Assembly: GCF_900111765.1 (NCBI RefSeq)
Contig: NZ_FOIB01000012.1
Location: forward strand, 186,001 to 250,000
From: Myxococcus fulvus
GTDB lineage: Bacteria; Myxococcota; Myxococcia; Myxococcales; Myxococcaceae
DNA: 64,000 bases
Direction of reading: 5' to 3'
Positions 27,443-37,240 of the stretch are shown piece after piece (positions within the stretch are counted from its first letter, which is position 1; each line of letters starts with the position of its first letter). Position numbers and translations under genes: made by a program. Under the pieces are notes generated by a model that saw nothing but the letters and a program-made list of their open reading frames with translations, did no database searches and was not told the origin of the DNA.

Positions 27443-28330
27443 GTGCCGCTGCGACTCCAGGCCTGCGCCGCATTTCTACTCGTTCTCTGTGCGTGCGCTA
27501 TGTCGGCGCCTCACGCGGGAGTGGGTGCTCCCCGCAGTCCAAGAGTCGTGAACCTCGAACGCGCGGCGGGGCTGCCGTGGAAGGACGAGGGACGGTGCGT
27601 CGTCCGTGAGGCGTCTCAGCCCTGGCCTGTGCTGGCGGAGCGGTGCTTCTACGCCCTCGACCAAGACCGGGTCCGGTTCAACGACCGGACGGGACGGTGT
27701 GCCGTTGCCTCCGCGGGCACCGCGGTCCTGGGCGTCGGCCTGTGCCTCCTGGCGGCGCCGGAGATCATCGTCGGCACGGTGATTGTTGTCGGCGTGGTGG
27801 TGGTGGGCGTCGTCATCAAGGAGGCGCTGGAGGCGTATGAGCTGGAGCCCACTCCCCAGACGAAACCTGTCTTGCGGAAGCCCTCGGCGAATCGGAAGCC
27901 CGAGCCAGCGGGGCAGGACGGGTTCCCTCCAGGGCCGACCGAGCCCGCGGAACGGGAGCGCCGTCCTGAGTGCGAGCCCACTCCCGTGCCGCATGCGGGC
28001 GAAGATGTTCCTCACGACAAGTGCGCCGACGTTTTTCCGCCGAACCGCTACCCTGGCATGGACGTGTTGGTGCGTGGGGTACGCTTCGATGCGTTGCAGG
28101 TCGGTGTGCGAGTCCTCTGGGAGATCAAGACCCACCGATTCGATACGTACAATGAGTTCGTCCAGGGGCAGGAGATAGAGAGGGAGATGCAGCAACTCCG
28201 CAGAGAGAAAGACGCGGCGGATGCTTGTGGCTATGACTTCGTCGTGGGGGTGAGCACCTCCGAGCACAAATGGGCGCTGCTCGATAGAGACCCCGAGCTC
28301 AAGGTGGTCGTCACGGGATGCCCACGATGA
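27443..28330 (+). CDS. Lipoprotein with polymorphic C-terminal domain, DUF6310-like; SitA-like toxin candidate
   Basis: This 295-residue protein starts with GTG at 27443, preceded by GGAG at 7 nt. It has a lipoprotein signal (lipobox LCAC, Cys18 predicted lipidated) and a hydrophobic patch at about 86-126. A Pro-rich linker leads to a C-terminal domain (about 194-290) with FDALQVGVRVLWEIKTHRFDTY and ACGYDFVVGVSTSEHKWALL. This matches a myxobacterial family I recall as DUF6310. Asp216 and Glu227-x-Lys229 resemble a PD-(D/E)XK nuclease core. A lipoprotein toxin with its partner gene overlapping downstream recalls SitA delivered by outer membrane exchange. The toxin role is inferred, not shown. 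Confidence 0.7.
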   Translation: MPLRLQACAAFLLVLCACAMSAPHAGVGAPRSPRVVNLERAAGLPWKDEGRCVVREASQPWPVLAERCFYALDQDRVRFNDRTGRCAVASAGTAVLGVGLCLLAAPEIIVGTVIVVGVVVVGVVIKEALEAYELEPTPQTKPVLRKPSANRKPEPAGQDGFPPGPTEPAERERRPECEPTPVPHAGEDVPHDKCADVFPPNRYPGMDVLVRGVRFDALQVGVRVLWEIKTHRFDTYNEFVQGQEIEREMQQLRREKDAADACGYDFVVGVSTSEHKWALLDRDPELKVVVTGCPR

Positions 28331-29082
28331 CCGCGCGAAGGCGACTCATCCTCATCACCCAGGGGCCCGTGTTGGCGGGCCACGAGGCGCGCGCGCACGC
28401 CGTTGCTCAGGGCATGGAACGGGCCGTTCCTGGCTTGCGCCTGGGCTGGACCGTGGCTGAGTCGCGAAAGATGGTCGAGTTGCCACAGCGCGATGCGTGG
28501 CTCGCCCAGGCGACCCGCGCTGGGGAGTTCCCTTTCCTGTGCAACGGGGACGAGCGTTGGCCGGTGATGGTTTCGGGTTCGCAGAAGCCGGCAAGCCTCA
28601 GCCCAGGCGGACACCCTTCGTTTGAAATGAACGCGAAGCTCCCGCTAGACGCGGTGGGGCTCGCGGCGGTGGCGGAGTTGTTGGAGGCCGTGGCGGAGGG
28701 TGCATGCGCGTACTGGGGACATGCATCCCCCGAAGGCTACGGCTCGGAGGTCTCGGAGCAGATGCGCCACTCGGCTCGAGGGCCGGAGCGGTCTCCCCGT
28801 GGGCTCCCGATGCTCTCGCTGTCACGGCATCTGCCGTCCCCCGAGATTCCGCAATACCTCGGGTGGCTGAACTACTGGTCCGCCGCCGCCGCGCGGGCCT
28901 TGGGGTTCCCAGACCCGAGCCGCGACGCCGAGTTGCTCTCGCGAGCGCGGCGCACGGCGTCGGGAGGGTGGGTCGTGCAACTCACGGAGACTCCGCTCGA
29001 CTACGACGACCCTGTTCATCTGGACGCGCTGCTGCGCACCTATGAGCGATTCCCGGCGATTGGCGGACGCTCATCGCCCTGA
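28318..29082 (+). CDS. DUF5953-like protein, putative immunity partner
   Basis: This 254-residue cytosolic protein has the pattern HAVAQGMERAVPGLRLGWTV, later LPQRDAWLAQA, and near the end YLGWLNYWSAAAARALGFPDPSRDAELLSRARRTASGGWVVQLTE. It matches the myxobacterial family I recall as DUF5953. It overlaps the upstream lipoprotein gene by 13 nt from ATG 28318; ATG 28327, overlapping as ATGA, is the alternative and fits the family start. Tight pairing with a toxin-like lipoprotein suggests immunity, which is inference. Confidence 0.72.
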   Translation: MPTMTARRRLILITQGPVLAGHEARAHAVAQGMERAVPGLRLGWTVAESRKMVELPQRDAWLAQATRAGEFPFLCNGDERWPVMVSGSQKPASLSPGGHPSFEMNAKLPLDAVGLAAVAELLEAVAEGACAYWGHASPEGYGSEVSEQMRHSARGPERSPRGLPMLSLSRHLPSPEIPQYLGWLNYWSAAAARALGFPDPSRDAELLSRARRTASGGWVVQLTETPLDYDDPVHLDALLRTYERFPAIGGRSSP

Positions 29083-29093
29083 GCCGCTTCGGC

Positions 29094-29098
<5 letters not shown>
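29078..29098. terminator. 9-bp palindrome carrying both convergent stop codons
   Basis: CCTGAGCCG (29078-29086) pairs with CGGCTCAGG (29090-29098) around a CTT loop. The TGA of the plus-strand gene (29080-29082) and the TCA that is the msrA stop (29094-29096) lie symmetrically in the two arms. It likely acts as a shared terminator. Confidence 0.6.
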
Positions 29099-29750
<652 letters not shown>

Positions 29751-29885
29751 GCCGGAGGAATAGCGCTCCCGCCCTCCAGTTTCACCCCCATGGGCAGCGA
29801 GCGGCCTGCCGGGCGTCACTTGGGGAAGCAACCCTTCCGCCGAGGTAGGACGACCTGCCCTCTTGAAATAGGGTCTCCCACCGCC

Positions 29886-31511
29886 ATGCGCCTCCCCATC
29901 GCCGCCGCCCTCTGCTGTCTGGTCCCCTCCGCCGCGCTCGCGGCTCCGGACCCCCGCTGCCAGGGCACCCCCAAGGCCCGCGCCGCCCGCTTCTCCGAGG
30001 ACGCCATGAAGGGCGCGAGCCCCCAGGCCCGCCACGCCGCCTACGTGCAGGCCTGCGCGCTCGAAGAGGTCGTCGCGCTCACCCAGGAGCTGGTGCGCTT
30101 CAAGACCGTCAGCAGCGAGGCCCCCGCCCCGAAGAACCCGGGCATCGCCGCCATGGGCCGCTTCCTCCAGAAGTGGGCCAAGTCCCACGACATGGCCTGG
30201 CGCACCGTGGGCGCCAACGAGGTGTTCGAGATTGCCTGGGGCAAGGGCGCGCCCGCCCTGGGCCTGGTCTTCCACGGCGACGTGGTGCCCGCCCCCGTGC
30301 ACGAGTGGAAGCGCCCGCCCTTCGAGCCCTACGTCCAGGACGGCCGCCTGTTTGGCCGAGGCGTCGAGGACGACAAGGGCCCGCTGGCCTCCGCGCTGGT
30401 GGCGCTCGACTACGCGCGGCAGCTGGGCATCGAGCCGCGGGGCAAGGTGCTCGTCATCATCGGCAACGGCGAGGAGAGCGACTGGACGGGCATGCTGAAG
30501 TACGCGGCCATGGAGCCCAAGGCCCCGCACGTCATCTCCGTCGACTCGAGCTTCCCCGTCGTCGCCGCGCAGTCCGGCTTCGTCGCGTGGAACCTGTCGG
30601 CGCCCGTGGGGCCCGCGCGCAAGTCCTCCAGGTTCGCGCTGCGCCCGGTGGACGCCAAGGGCGGCGAGTTCCTCACGCAGGTCCCCGGCACCGCCACGCT
30701 CAAGCTGCTCCCGGGCGAGGGCAGCTCGCTGCCCGTCGCGCTGGAGACCGTGCGCGCCGCCATCGCCGACGAGCAGCGCACGCGCTCGTGGCTCAAGGCC
30801 GACGCGAAGGAGGAGGGCGGCGCGGTGCTGCTCACCGTGCACGGCAAGGCGGTGCACTCCTCCGTCGCCAATGAGGGCGTCAACGCGCTGTGGGGCCTGT
30901 CCGCCGTCTCCTCGCGCCTCATCCTGGAGGACAACGGCATCGCCGCCATGCTGCGCGTGCTGTTCCTGCGCTTCGAGGGCGACCACCACGGCCAGAAGCT
31001 GGCCGTCGAGTACTCCGACGCCGCGCTGATGGGGCCGCTGCTCGTCGCGCCCACGATGCTCCGCGTGGCCGACGGGAAGGTGAGCCTGGGCGTCAACATG
31101 CGCCGCCCCCGGGGACAGGACTCCGCCCGGTTCAACGCCGCGCTGGACCAGGCCGCCCTGCTCGTGGGGCAGGACTCGGACGGCCGCGTGACGGAGGCCG
31201 GCGAGCGCTACGTGGGAGACCCGCACGTGGCCGACACCTCCGGGCCGCTCGTCACCACGCTGATGGCCATCTACAAGCGCCACCGCGACGACCCGGACGC
31301 CGTCCCCACGTCCGTGCGCGGCGGCACCTACGCGCGCCTGTTCCCCAAGGCGGTGGACTTCGGCCCCGGCTTCCCCGGCGACGAGTACACCGGCCACGCG
31401 CCCGATGAGTCCATCTCCCTGGAGAACCTGGACCTCACCACGCGCATGCTCGCCGAGGCCGTCTATCTTTTGTCCGTGGCCCCCGAGCCCGTCTCCGCGC
31501 CGGGGAAGTGA
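29886..31511 (+). CDS. Exported M20 family metallopeptidase (dipeptidase)
   Basis: This 541-residue protein has a signal peptide (about residues 1-20, ending ALAAPDP). The zinc-binding and substrate motifs of PepV-like M20 peptidases are seen: [36 protein letters not shown] and [11 protein letters not shown]. Length and motif order suit a dipeptidase or carboxypeptidase. Being exported, it probably degrades peptides outside the inner membrane, which fits predatory nutrition. The ATG at 29886 precedes the signal peptide directly. Confidence 0.9.
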   Translation: MRLPIAAALCCLVPSAALAAPDPRCQGTPKARAARFSEDAMKGASPQARHAAYVQACALEEVVALTQELVRFKTVSSEAPAPKNPGIAAMGRFLQKWAKSHDMAWRTVGANEVFEIAWGKGAPALGLVFHGDVVPAPVHEWKRPPFEPYVQDGRLFGRGVEDDKGPLASALVALDYARQLGIEPRGKVLVIIGNGEESDWTGMLKYAAMEPKAPHVISVDSSFPVVAAQSGFVAWNLSAPVGPARKSSRFALRPVDAKGGEFLTQVPGTATLKLLPGEGSSLPVALETVRAAIADEQRTRSWLKADAKEEGGAVLLTVHGKAVHSSVANEGVNALWGLSAVSSRLILEDNGIAAMLRVLFLRFEGDHHGQKLAVEYSDAALMGPLLVAPTMLRVADGKVSLGVNMRRPRGQDSARFNAALDQAALLVGQDSDGRVTEAGERYVGDPHVADTSGPLVTTLMAIYKRHRDDPDAVPTSVRGGTYARLFPKAVDFGPGFPGDEYTGHAPDESISLENLDLTTRMLAEAVYLLSVAPEPVSAPGK

Positions 31512-31520
31512 CGCGCGTCA
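31509..31520. terminator. 12-bp palindrome over two convergent stops
   Basis: TGACGCGCGTCA at 31509-31520 is a perfect palindrome. Its first three bases are the stop of the M20 gene; its last three form the complement of the kinase stop. With no loop it is not a classical terminator, but it marks a very tight junction. Confidence 0.35.
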
Positions 31521-33095
31521 GGCGGTGCGACGCGGCCAGTACACCCGGAACGTGGTGCCCTCCTCCCGCGAGGAGCGCACCTCCACGCGGCCTCCGTGCG
31601 CGCGCGCAATCTGGTGGACGATGTAGAGCCCCAGGCCCAGGCTGCGCTGCTTCTGGTACGACGACGTGGCGCCCACCGAGGGCTTGAACGGGTCGAAGAG
31701 GCGCGGCTGCAGCTCCGACGGAATCGGCTCGCCCTGGTTGTGGACCTCCATCATCACGACGTCCACGCCGCCTCGCACCGACGTGGCCACCGGTGAGTCG
31801 AGCCCGCCGTGCTGGAGCGCGTTGGCCACCAGGTTGCCCAGCACCTGCGCCACGCGGTCCGGGTCCCAGTGGCCCATGGTGTCGCCGGACGACTCGAACA
31901 GGAGCCTGCGCTCGGGGTGGCTCACCTGGAGCTCGTCCAGCGTCGCCTGGCAGATGTCCGCCAGGTTCATCGACTGACGCGAGACGGGGATGCCCGAGCC
32001 CAGCTTGCTGCGCGCGAAGTCGAGGATGTCCGTAATCATCCGCCCCATGCGCCCGGCGGACTTGCGGATGCGCTCCACGGCCCGACGCTCGGGCGCCTCC
32101 AGCTCCTCCGCGCGCGCCAGCTGGAAGGCGGACGCGCTGATGGCGTTGAGCGGGTTGCGCAAGTCGTGGCCGAGGATGGCGAGCAGCTGCTCACGGAAGT
32201 CCACCGCCCGCTGGAGCGCGGCCTCCGTCTGCTTGTGCTGGGTGATGTCCACCACGGTGCAGCCCAGGCCGAGCAGCCGCGCTCCCTGGGGCGCGCGCAC
32301 CGGGTAGAACGTCGCCTGCCACACGCGCTTGCCGCGCTGGGGAATCAGCGACGGAGGCGTGGCGAACTCGAACACGCTCAGCGGCTCGCCCGTGCGCAGC
32401 ACGCGCAGGAGCAGCGGCTCCAGCAGGTCCGCCAGCTCCGGGGGCTGCATCTGCCGGAAGGTCTTCCCCAGGTGCGCCTCGGGCGGCGCGCCGTTGACGT
32501 CCGCCAGCGTCTGGTTGATGCGCAGGTAGCGCAGGTCCAGGTCCAGGAACGCCATGCCCAGGGGCGCGGCCGCGAGCATCGCGTCCAGCAGCGCCAGCGA
32601 GCGCTGGGCCTCCAGCCGGGCCTCGCGCTCCAAATCCTGGATGTCGCGCTGACGCTCCACCGCGAAGCGCCGCACCGTGCGCACCACGGCGTGGTCCAGG
32701 GCTTCTTCCATCCGCTCCAGCTCACCCACGTCGAGCGGCTGGGGCCGTGCCTCCAGGCGTCGCAGGATGCACTTGCGTAGCAGCGCGTACTCGGCCGCCA
32801 CCTCGCCCACGTCGAAGCCCTGCTCCAGTCGCACCGTGGCGTGCTCGTCCGACAGCGGGTCGGCGCGCTCGTGCTCCCCGTGCTCCAGCGCGTCCGCGAG
32901 CGAGGCGAGCAGCATGGGCATGTGGTCCAGGAGCCACGAGGGGCGCTGGGGGTTCTCGTCGTGGAGCGCGCTCATGGCCTCCAGCCAGTCCGAGAGCACC
33001 TCGTGGTGGTGCGCGCGCAGGAACTCCGAGGCCCGGCGCGGCGACTCGCGCTCGGCTCCACCGTGCTCCGCGGCGCCTGTCTCCGGCCCCAGCAT
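31518..33095 (-). CDS. PAS-domain sensor histidine kinase
   Basis: This 525-residue protein has an N-terminal helical region (about residues 20-165), then a PAS domain (about 175-300: LLDAMLAAAPLGMAFLDLDLRYLRINQTL). The HisKA domain has H310 in GHDLRNPL and an ATPase domain follows with the N box NLVANALQHGG, a G1-like HNQGEPIP and G2 SLGLGLYIVHQIARAHGG. It has no transmembrane segment and so is cytosolic. There is no adjacent response regulator, so it is an orphan kinase. I chose the ATG at 33095 because GGGAGGT is 7 nt upstream; ATG 33125 is an alternative. Confidence 0.88.
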   Translation of the reverse strand: MLGPETGAAEHGGAERESPRRASEFLRAHHHEVLSDWLEAMSALHDENPQRPSWLLDHMPMLLASLADALEHGEHERADPLSDEHATVRLEQGFDVGEVAAEYALLRKCILRRLEARPQPLDVGELERMEEALDHAVVRTVRRFAVERQRDIQDLEREARLEAQRSLALLDAMLAAAPLGMAFLDLDLRYLRINQTLADVNGAPPEAHLGKTFRQMQPPELADLLEPLLLRVLRTGEPLSVFEFATPPSLIPQRGKRVWQATFYPVRAPQGARLLGLGCTVVDITQHKQTEAALQRAVDFREQLLAILGHDLRNPLNAISASAFQLARAEELEAPERRAVERIRKSAGRMGRMITDILDFARSKLGSGIPVSRQSMNLADICQATLDELQVSHPERRLLFESSGDTMGHWDPDRVAQVLGNLVANALQHGGLDSPVATSVRGGVDVVMMEVHNQGEPIPSELQPRLFDPFKPSVGATSSYQKQRSLGLGLYIVHQIARAHGGRVEVRSSREEGTTFRVYWPRRTA

Positions 33096-33368
33096 CACCG
33101 ACCTCCCGAGTCCCCATCCGGTCATCCCGCCACGAATCTGGGCACGAAGGTCTTCATGGGTATGTCCGCCCTTGGGGGCTGGCGGGCGTCGGCTTCCCGA
33201 GCGCCGTGTTGGACTGCCGGGGGCGCGCCGGGCCCGGGCGCGCTCGCTGCCGACGGCCGCCGCGCCCCGTGGGGCCAGGGCTTCGTCCGTCGTCCGCTCA
33301 TCGCTTCGCCCCGGAGGCTGAGGTCCGGGGCTGTGGCGTCGCGCGGGCTCGGTTAGGGTGGATGGCAG

Positions 33369-34331
33369 ATGCGCACCCTCCTGCTCACCCGCTCCGATGT
33401 GTCCCGAAACCTCCAGGCACTCTCCCTGTTGGAGGACCTGCGAGAGGCCTTCCGCACCGATGCCCTGGCTCGCACGGTGGCCCCTCAGCGCATCCGCGCG
33501 CCCTTGCACGCCGAGGGCACGGTGATGGCGCTGTTGCCCGGCAGCCTGCCCGGTGTGCCCGCGTACACGGTGAAGGTGCACTCGAAGTTCCCGGCGAGGA
33601 CGCCGGCCATCCAGGGTGTGCTGCACCTTCACGACCTGGTGACGGGCGAGCTGATGGCGGTGATGGACTCCGGACACCTGACGGCGGTGCGCACGGGTGT
33701 GGTGGGCGCGCTCGCCGCGGACGTGCTGGCGCGGCCGGACGCGAGCCGGGTGGCCATCATCGGCGCGGGGGTGCAGGGCGGGATTCAGCTCAAGTCCCTG
33801 CGGCTGGTGCGCTCGCTGGCACACGTGCGCGTGTTCGACGTGGATGCGGCGCGGGCCAACGCGTTCGCCACCCGGATGTACAAGGACTTGAGCCTGCCGG
33901 TGCGTCCGGCGGAGTCGGTGGCGGAGGCGGTGGAGGACGCGGACATCGTGGTCGCCGCGACGTGGAGCCGCGAGCCCCTCTTGCGCTCCGGGATGGTGCG
34001 GCCGGGCACGCACATCACCACGCTGGGCGCGGACGAGCCGGGCAAGGCGGAGGTCTCCGCGGAGCTCTTGCGTGAGGCGCGCTTCTTCTGTGACCACCGG
34101 GGGCTGGCCGTCTCGCAGGGCGCGGTGGGCAACGTGGGGTTGGGCGAGGAGGTCATCCGCGCGGAGCTGGGCGAGGTGCTCGCGGGCTTGAAACCCGGGC
34201 GCGTGTCGGCGGAGGACGTGACGGTGTTCGGCGCGGTGGGGTTGCCGTTCCAGGACCTGGCCGCCGCGTGGCACGTGTACCAGGCGGCGACGGGGGATGA
34301 CGCCATCGGCGGGGTGGACTTCAGCGCATGA
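33369..34331 (+). CDS. Ornithine cyclodeaminase/mu-crystallin family protein
   Basis: This 320-residue protein has the family's Rossmann motif IIGAGVQGGIQLKSL, the HLTAVRTG segment and AEDVTVFGAVGLPFQDLAAAW near the end. The family includes ornithine cyclodeaminase and related NAD(P)-dependent amino or imino acid enzymes; the substrate here is not determined. It overlaps the next gene by 4 nt (ATGA), so it forms a unit with an MFS transporter that may move a related compound. Confidence 0.9.
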   Translation: MRTLLLTRSDVSRNLQALSLLEDLREAFRTDALARTVAPQRIRAPLHAEGTVMALLPGSLPGVPAYTVKVHSKFPARTPAIQGVLHLHDLVTGELMAVMDSGHLTAVRTGVVGALAADVLARPDASRVAIIGAGVQGGIQLKSLRLVRSLAHVRVFDVDAARANAFATRMYKDLSLPVRPAESVAEAVEDADIVVAATWSREPLLRSGMVRPGTHITTLGADEPGKAEVSAELLREARFFCDHRGLAVSQGAVGNVGLGEEVIRAELGEVLAGLKPGRVSAEDVTVFGAVGLPFQDLAAAWHVYQAATGDDAIGGVDFSA

Positions 34332-35695
34332 GTGCCTGGGGCGCGTTGATGTCGCGGATGGGGCTCACGCGGCCGGAGCTGCGCGCGTGGGCCTGGTACG
34401 ACTGGGCCAACTCCGCCTACGTCACCACGGTCGTCGCCGTCGTGTTCCCCATCTATTACAAGTCCGTGGCGGCGAAGGGGCTGCCGAGCGACGTGGCCTC
34501 CAGTCGCTTCGCGCTCGTCACCGCGCTGGCGCTGGGCACGGTGGCGGTGCTGTCGCCCGTGCTGGGTGCGCTGAGCGACAGGGCGGGGCGGCTCAAGACG
34601 CTCTTGGGGATGTTCCTGACGTTGGGCGTGGTGTCCACGGTGGGGCTGGCCCTGGTGGGGCCCGGCGATTGGAAGTGGGCGCTGTGGTGCTTCGGCATCG
34701 GGAACGTGGGGCTGACGGGGTCCATCGTCTTCTCCGATGCGTTGCTGCGCCACGTGGCCCGGGACGAGGAGCTGGACCGGGTGTCCACCGCGGGCTACGC
34801 GCTGGGCTATCTGGGCGGCGGGGTGCTCCTGGCGGTCCAGTTGGTGATGTTGGTGAAGCCCGCGTGGTTCGGGCTCGCGGACGCGGCCTCGGCCTCGCGC
34901 GTGGCGTTCCTCACCGTCGCGGTGTGGTGGGCGGCGTTCTCGGTGCCGCTGTTCCGGCGCATCCCCGAGCCCCGGCCCACGGGGGACGCGCAGGTGCCGC
35001 GGTTGTCATTGGGTGGGGTGTTCGCTCAGTTGGCGGAGACCTTCCGCGCGCTGCGCCAGTACCGCGAGGCGTTGCTGTTGCTCGTGGCGTACCTGCTGTA
35101 CAGCGATGGCATCGGCACCATCATCCGGTTGTCCACGCTGTATGGGACGGAGCTGGGCATCGGGCAGGGGGCGCTGATGGGGGCGCTCTTGATGACGCAG
35201 GCGGTGGGGGTGCCGTGCGCGGTGCTCTTCGGGCGCGCGGCGTCACGGGTGGGGCCGAAGCCGGCGCTGATGTTCTCGCTGGCGGTGTACGTGGTGGTGA
35301 CGTTCCTGGGCTACTTCATGCGCTCTCCGGTGCACTTCTTCGCGCTGGCGCTGCTGGTGGGCATGGTGCAGGGCGGGAGCCAGGCGCTGAGCCGTTCGAT
35401 GTTCGCGCAGATGATTCCGCGTCACCGCGCGGCGGAGATGTTCGGGCTCTTCAGCGTCTTCGAGAAGGTGACGGCGGTGGCGGGGCCGCTGGTGTTCGCG
35501 GCCACGGTGGAGCTGACGGGCTCCAGCCGGCAGGCGGTGCTGTCGCTGCTCGTGTTCTTCGGCTCGGGCGCGCTGGTGCTGTGGCGCGTGGATGTCGCGG
35601 AGGGCAAGCGCGCGGCGCGCGAGTCCGAGGCTCGCGCGGGCTGGAGTCAGGCCCCGCTGACGGCACAGGCGGCCGAGGCGGTGCGCGCGGAGTAG
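34328..35695 (+). CDS. UMF1-family MFS transporter
   Basis: This 455-residue membrane protein has 12 probable transmembrane helices. It begins with AWAWYDWANSAYVTTVVAVVFPIYY, a signature of the UMF1/Atg22-like MFS family. The loop GALSDRAGRLKTLLG is the MFS motif A. The substrate is unknown. It is translationally coupled to the cyclodeaminase-like gene upstream. The 3' end lies 3 nt from a convergent DUF2171 gene. Confidence 0.88.
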   Translation: MSAWGALMSRMGLTRPELRAWAWYDWANSAYVTTVVAVVFPIYYKSVAAKGLPSDVASSRFALVTALALGTVAVLSPVLGALSDRAGRLKTLLGMFLTLGVVSTVGLALVGPGDWKWALWCFGIGNVGLTGSIVFSDALLRHVARDEELDRVSTAGYALGYLGGGVLLAVQLVMLVKPAWFGLADAASASRVAFLTVAVWWAAFSVPLFRRIPEPRPTGDAQVPRLSLGGVFAQLAETFRALRQYREALLLLVAYLLYSDGIGTIIRLSTLYGTELGIGQGALMGALLMTQAVGVPCAVLFGRAASRVGPKPALMFSLAVYVVVTFLGYFMRSPVHFFALALLVGMVQGGSQALSRSMFAQMIPRHRAAEMFGLFSVFEKVTAVAGPLVFAATVELTGSSRQAVLSLLVFFGSGALVLWRVDVAEGKRAARESEARAGWSQAPLTAQAAEAVRAE

Positions 35696-35698
35696 CGC

Positions 35699-35941
35699 TC
35701 AGTGCTGCACGTGGGCCACTTCGCGGGGCGCGGAGAAGAGGCTGTCGCGGCCGTGGTGGAGGACCACCTCGCCGTGGAGCACCTCGCTCACGTCGTCGAA
35801 CGACACCGCGAAGTCGTGACGACGCAGCAGGCCCTTCTCGACGATGAGCTCCTTCTCCGTGATGTCGACGATGTGGCCGATGACGTGGCCGTCGTTGCCT
35901 CGGACCTTCATGCCCTTGTGAATCTCTGCGCGGGTGAACAT
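35699..35941 (-). CDS. DUF2171-like PRC-barrel small protein
   Basis: This 80-residue protein begins MFTRAEIHKGMKVRGNDGHVIGHIVDITEKELIV and has a His-rich tail. It fits the DUF2171 type: a small beta-rich module with the GMKV..DG.VIG pattern. The role is unknown, possibly stress related. I chose the ATG at 35941, after CAGGGAGC. It converges on the MFS gene. Confidence 0.75.
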   Translation of the reverse strand: MFTRAEIHKGMKVRGNDGHVIGHIVDITEKELIVEKGLLRRHDFAVSFDDVSEVLHGEVVLHHGRDSLFSAPREVAHVQH

Positions 35942-36150
35942 GGGAGCTCCCTGGGGGCGTGGGAAGTACCCCTCGACGTGAAGCTGGGGAGCCACCCCGC
36001 ACCGTGCACCACCGGACGTCGTGACAGACCTCCCGGTCCCCAGGTGCCGCGCCGTGCGCCCGCCCGGTGGCCTGCTTCCGGCGCGGAGATGGAGGAAACC
36101 CCGTGGTCGCTCGCCGGAGCGTGCCCATCTTGGCCCGGGGAGGTGTGCGC

Positions 36151-36444
36151 ATGGTCGTCGGCTTCATGGCATCGCGGACGGGACGTTGGCTTCGAATCGT
36201 GACCGGGTCCTGTCTGGTGCTGGGAGGACTGCGCGCGGGGTCGGCGAAGGGCGCGGGGCTGGCCCTGCTGGGGCTCGGCCCCCTGGTCGCCGCCTCGCTG
36301 GACCTGGTGCTCATGGGGCCCCTGTTCGGCCTGCCCATGCGCGGCGAGGACATCCGCCGCGAGCTGGGCGTGAACGAGGAGGCCTCGCTGCTCAACGGCC
36401 ACCGCCGCGCGGCCTCGTCACGCGCGGCGATGTTGCTGCACTGA
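36151..36444 (+). CDS. Small inner membrane protein, DUF2892-like
   Basis: This 97-residue protein has two hydrophobic segments (about residues 11-30 and 34-56: WLRIVTGSCLVLGGL, GLALLGLGPLVAASLDLVLMGPLFGLPM). It resembles DUF2892/YgaP-type small membrane proteins. The ATG at 36151 follows GGGGAGG at good spacing. Its function is unknown. A lipoprotein gene converges from the other side with a 3-nt gap. Confidence 0.7.
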   Translation: MVVGFMASRTGRWLRIVTGSCLVLGGLRAGSAKGAGLALLGLGPLVAASLDLVLMGPLFGLPMRGEDIRRELGVNEEASLLNGHRRAASSRAAMLLH

Positions 36445-36447
36445 GCT

Positions 36448-37143
36448 TCAGCTCTTGCCCACCTGGAACGGGATGTCGAGCGTGCCCAGCGACTCACCGC
36501 TGTTCGCGTCGACGGGGCGCGCCTCCAGCACGACGCCGCTCTCGCGGCCCGTGACGACCTGGAAGTAGATGAAGCCCTGCACCGTGCCGCCGTCGCCCAG
36601 CGTGCCCTCGGGCAGCGCCTGACGGAGCATGTCCTGCGTCGGCAGCGGCTCCTCGCACTGGTACGCGTAGGGCCCCGGACCGTACGGCCCATAGAACGGG
36701 TAGAACGGGCTGCCCCACCGCGGCCCGAAGCGCGAGCCCCAGCGGGGCCCTCCACCCATGTACACCCAGGAGCGCCCCGCGCCGCCCGTGCCATCGTCCC
36801 GCGAGGAGATGGCCGACTGCCGGAGCGAGAAGGGCGCCAGCGCGGAGTAGCGGAAGCGCGACTCGGTGCCCACGAGCGAGAAGTCCTCGTAGCGGATGCG
36901 CAGCGTCCTGCCGCTCTGGTTCTCCAGCCGGACATAGACGGGCGTGAGGGTTCGCTCCAGGTTCGCCGGCGAGCCCTTCCACGCGGAGGCGTCCGCCACC
37001 AACCTCACCCCCGCGCCCTCCGCGACGGCCGAGTCCTGGTCCGCGGGCAGCACCTGGGCCTGCGTGGTGGGCTTCAACGTGTTGGTGTTCGAGGCACAAC
37101 CCGCCACCACCAACAGGGCGACGAGCGGCACGAGCGCGCGCAT
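36448..37143 (-). CDS. Hypothetical lipoprotein with Gly/Trp/Tyr/Pro tract
   Basis: This 231-residue protein has a lipoprotein signal (LVVAGCASN, Cys16) and a beta-rich body, with TLRIRYEDFSLVGTESRFRYSALAP. A tract at about 131-165, rich in Gly, Pro, Tyr and Trp (GPRWGSRFGPRWGS repeated), follows. I do not know the family. The ATG at 37143 has AAAGGAGAG upstream. It is likely on the outer membrane or in the periplasm. Confidence 0.75.
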   Translation of the reverse strand: MRALVPLVALLVVAGCASNTNTLKPTTQAQVLPADQDSAVAEGAGVRLVADASAWKGSPANLERTLTPVYVRLENQSGRTLRIRYEDFSLVGTESRFRYSALAPFSLRQSAISSRDDGTGGAGRSWVYMGGGPRWGSRFGPRWGSPFYPFYGPYGPGPYAYQCEEPLPTQDMLRQALPEGTLGDGGTVQGFIYFQVVTGRESGVVLEARPVDANSGESLGTLDIPFQVGKS

Positions 37144-37240
37144 GGGATGTCTCTCCTTTGATGGAAAGGTAACCCTCGCGTGCCTCACGCCGCCCCAGGG
37201 AGCGGCGCCACCCCGGAACGCCACCGAGCGGAGAGGGGCC

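Noticed and set aside
34329-35700. Possible CRISPR-like or repeat arrays in GC-rich runs
   Set aside because: No evenly spaced repeats could be found anywhere in the window; runs are codon-bias effects.
36442-36450. Small symmetrical stop-codon arrangement (CTGA...TCAG)
   Set aside because: TGA and TCA are complementary by definition when two genes converge, so a 4-bp match is not informative, unlike the 9-bp case at 29078.
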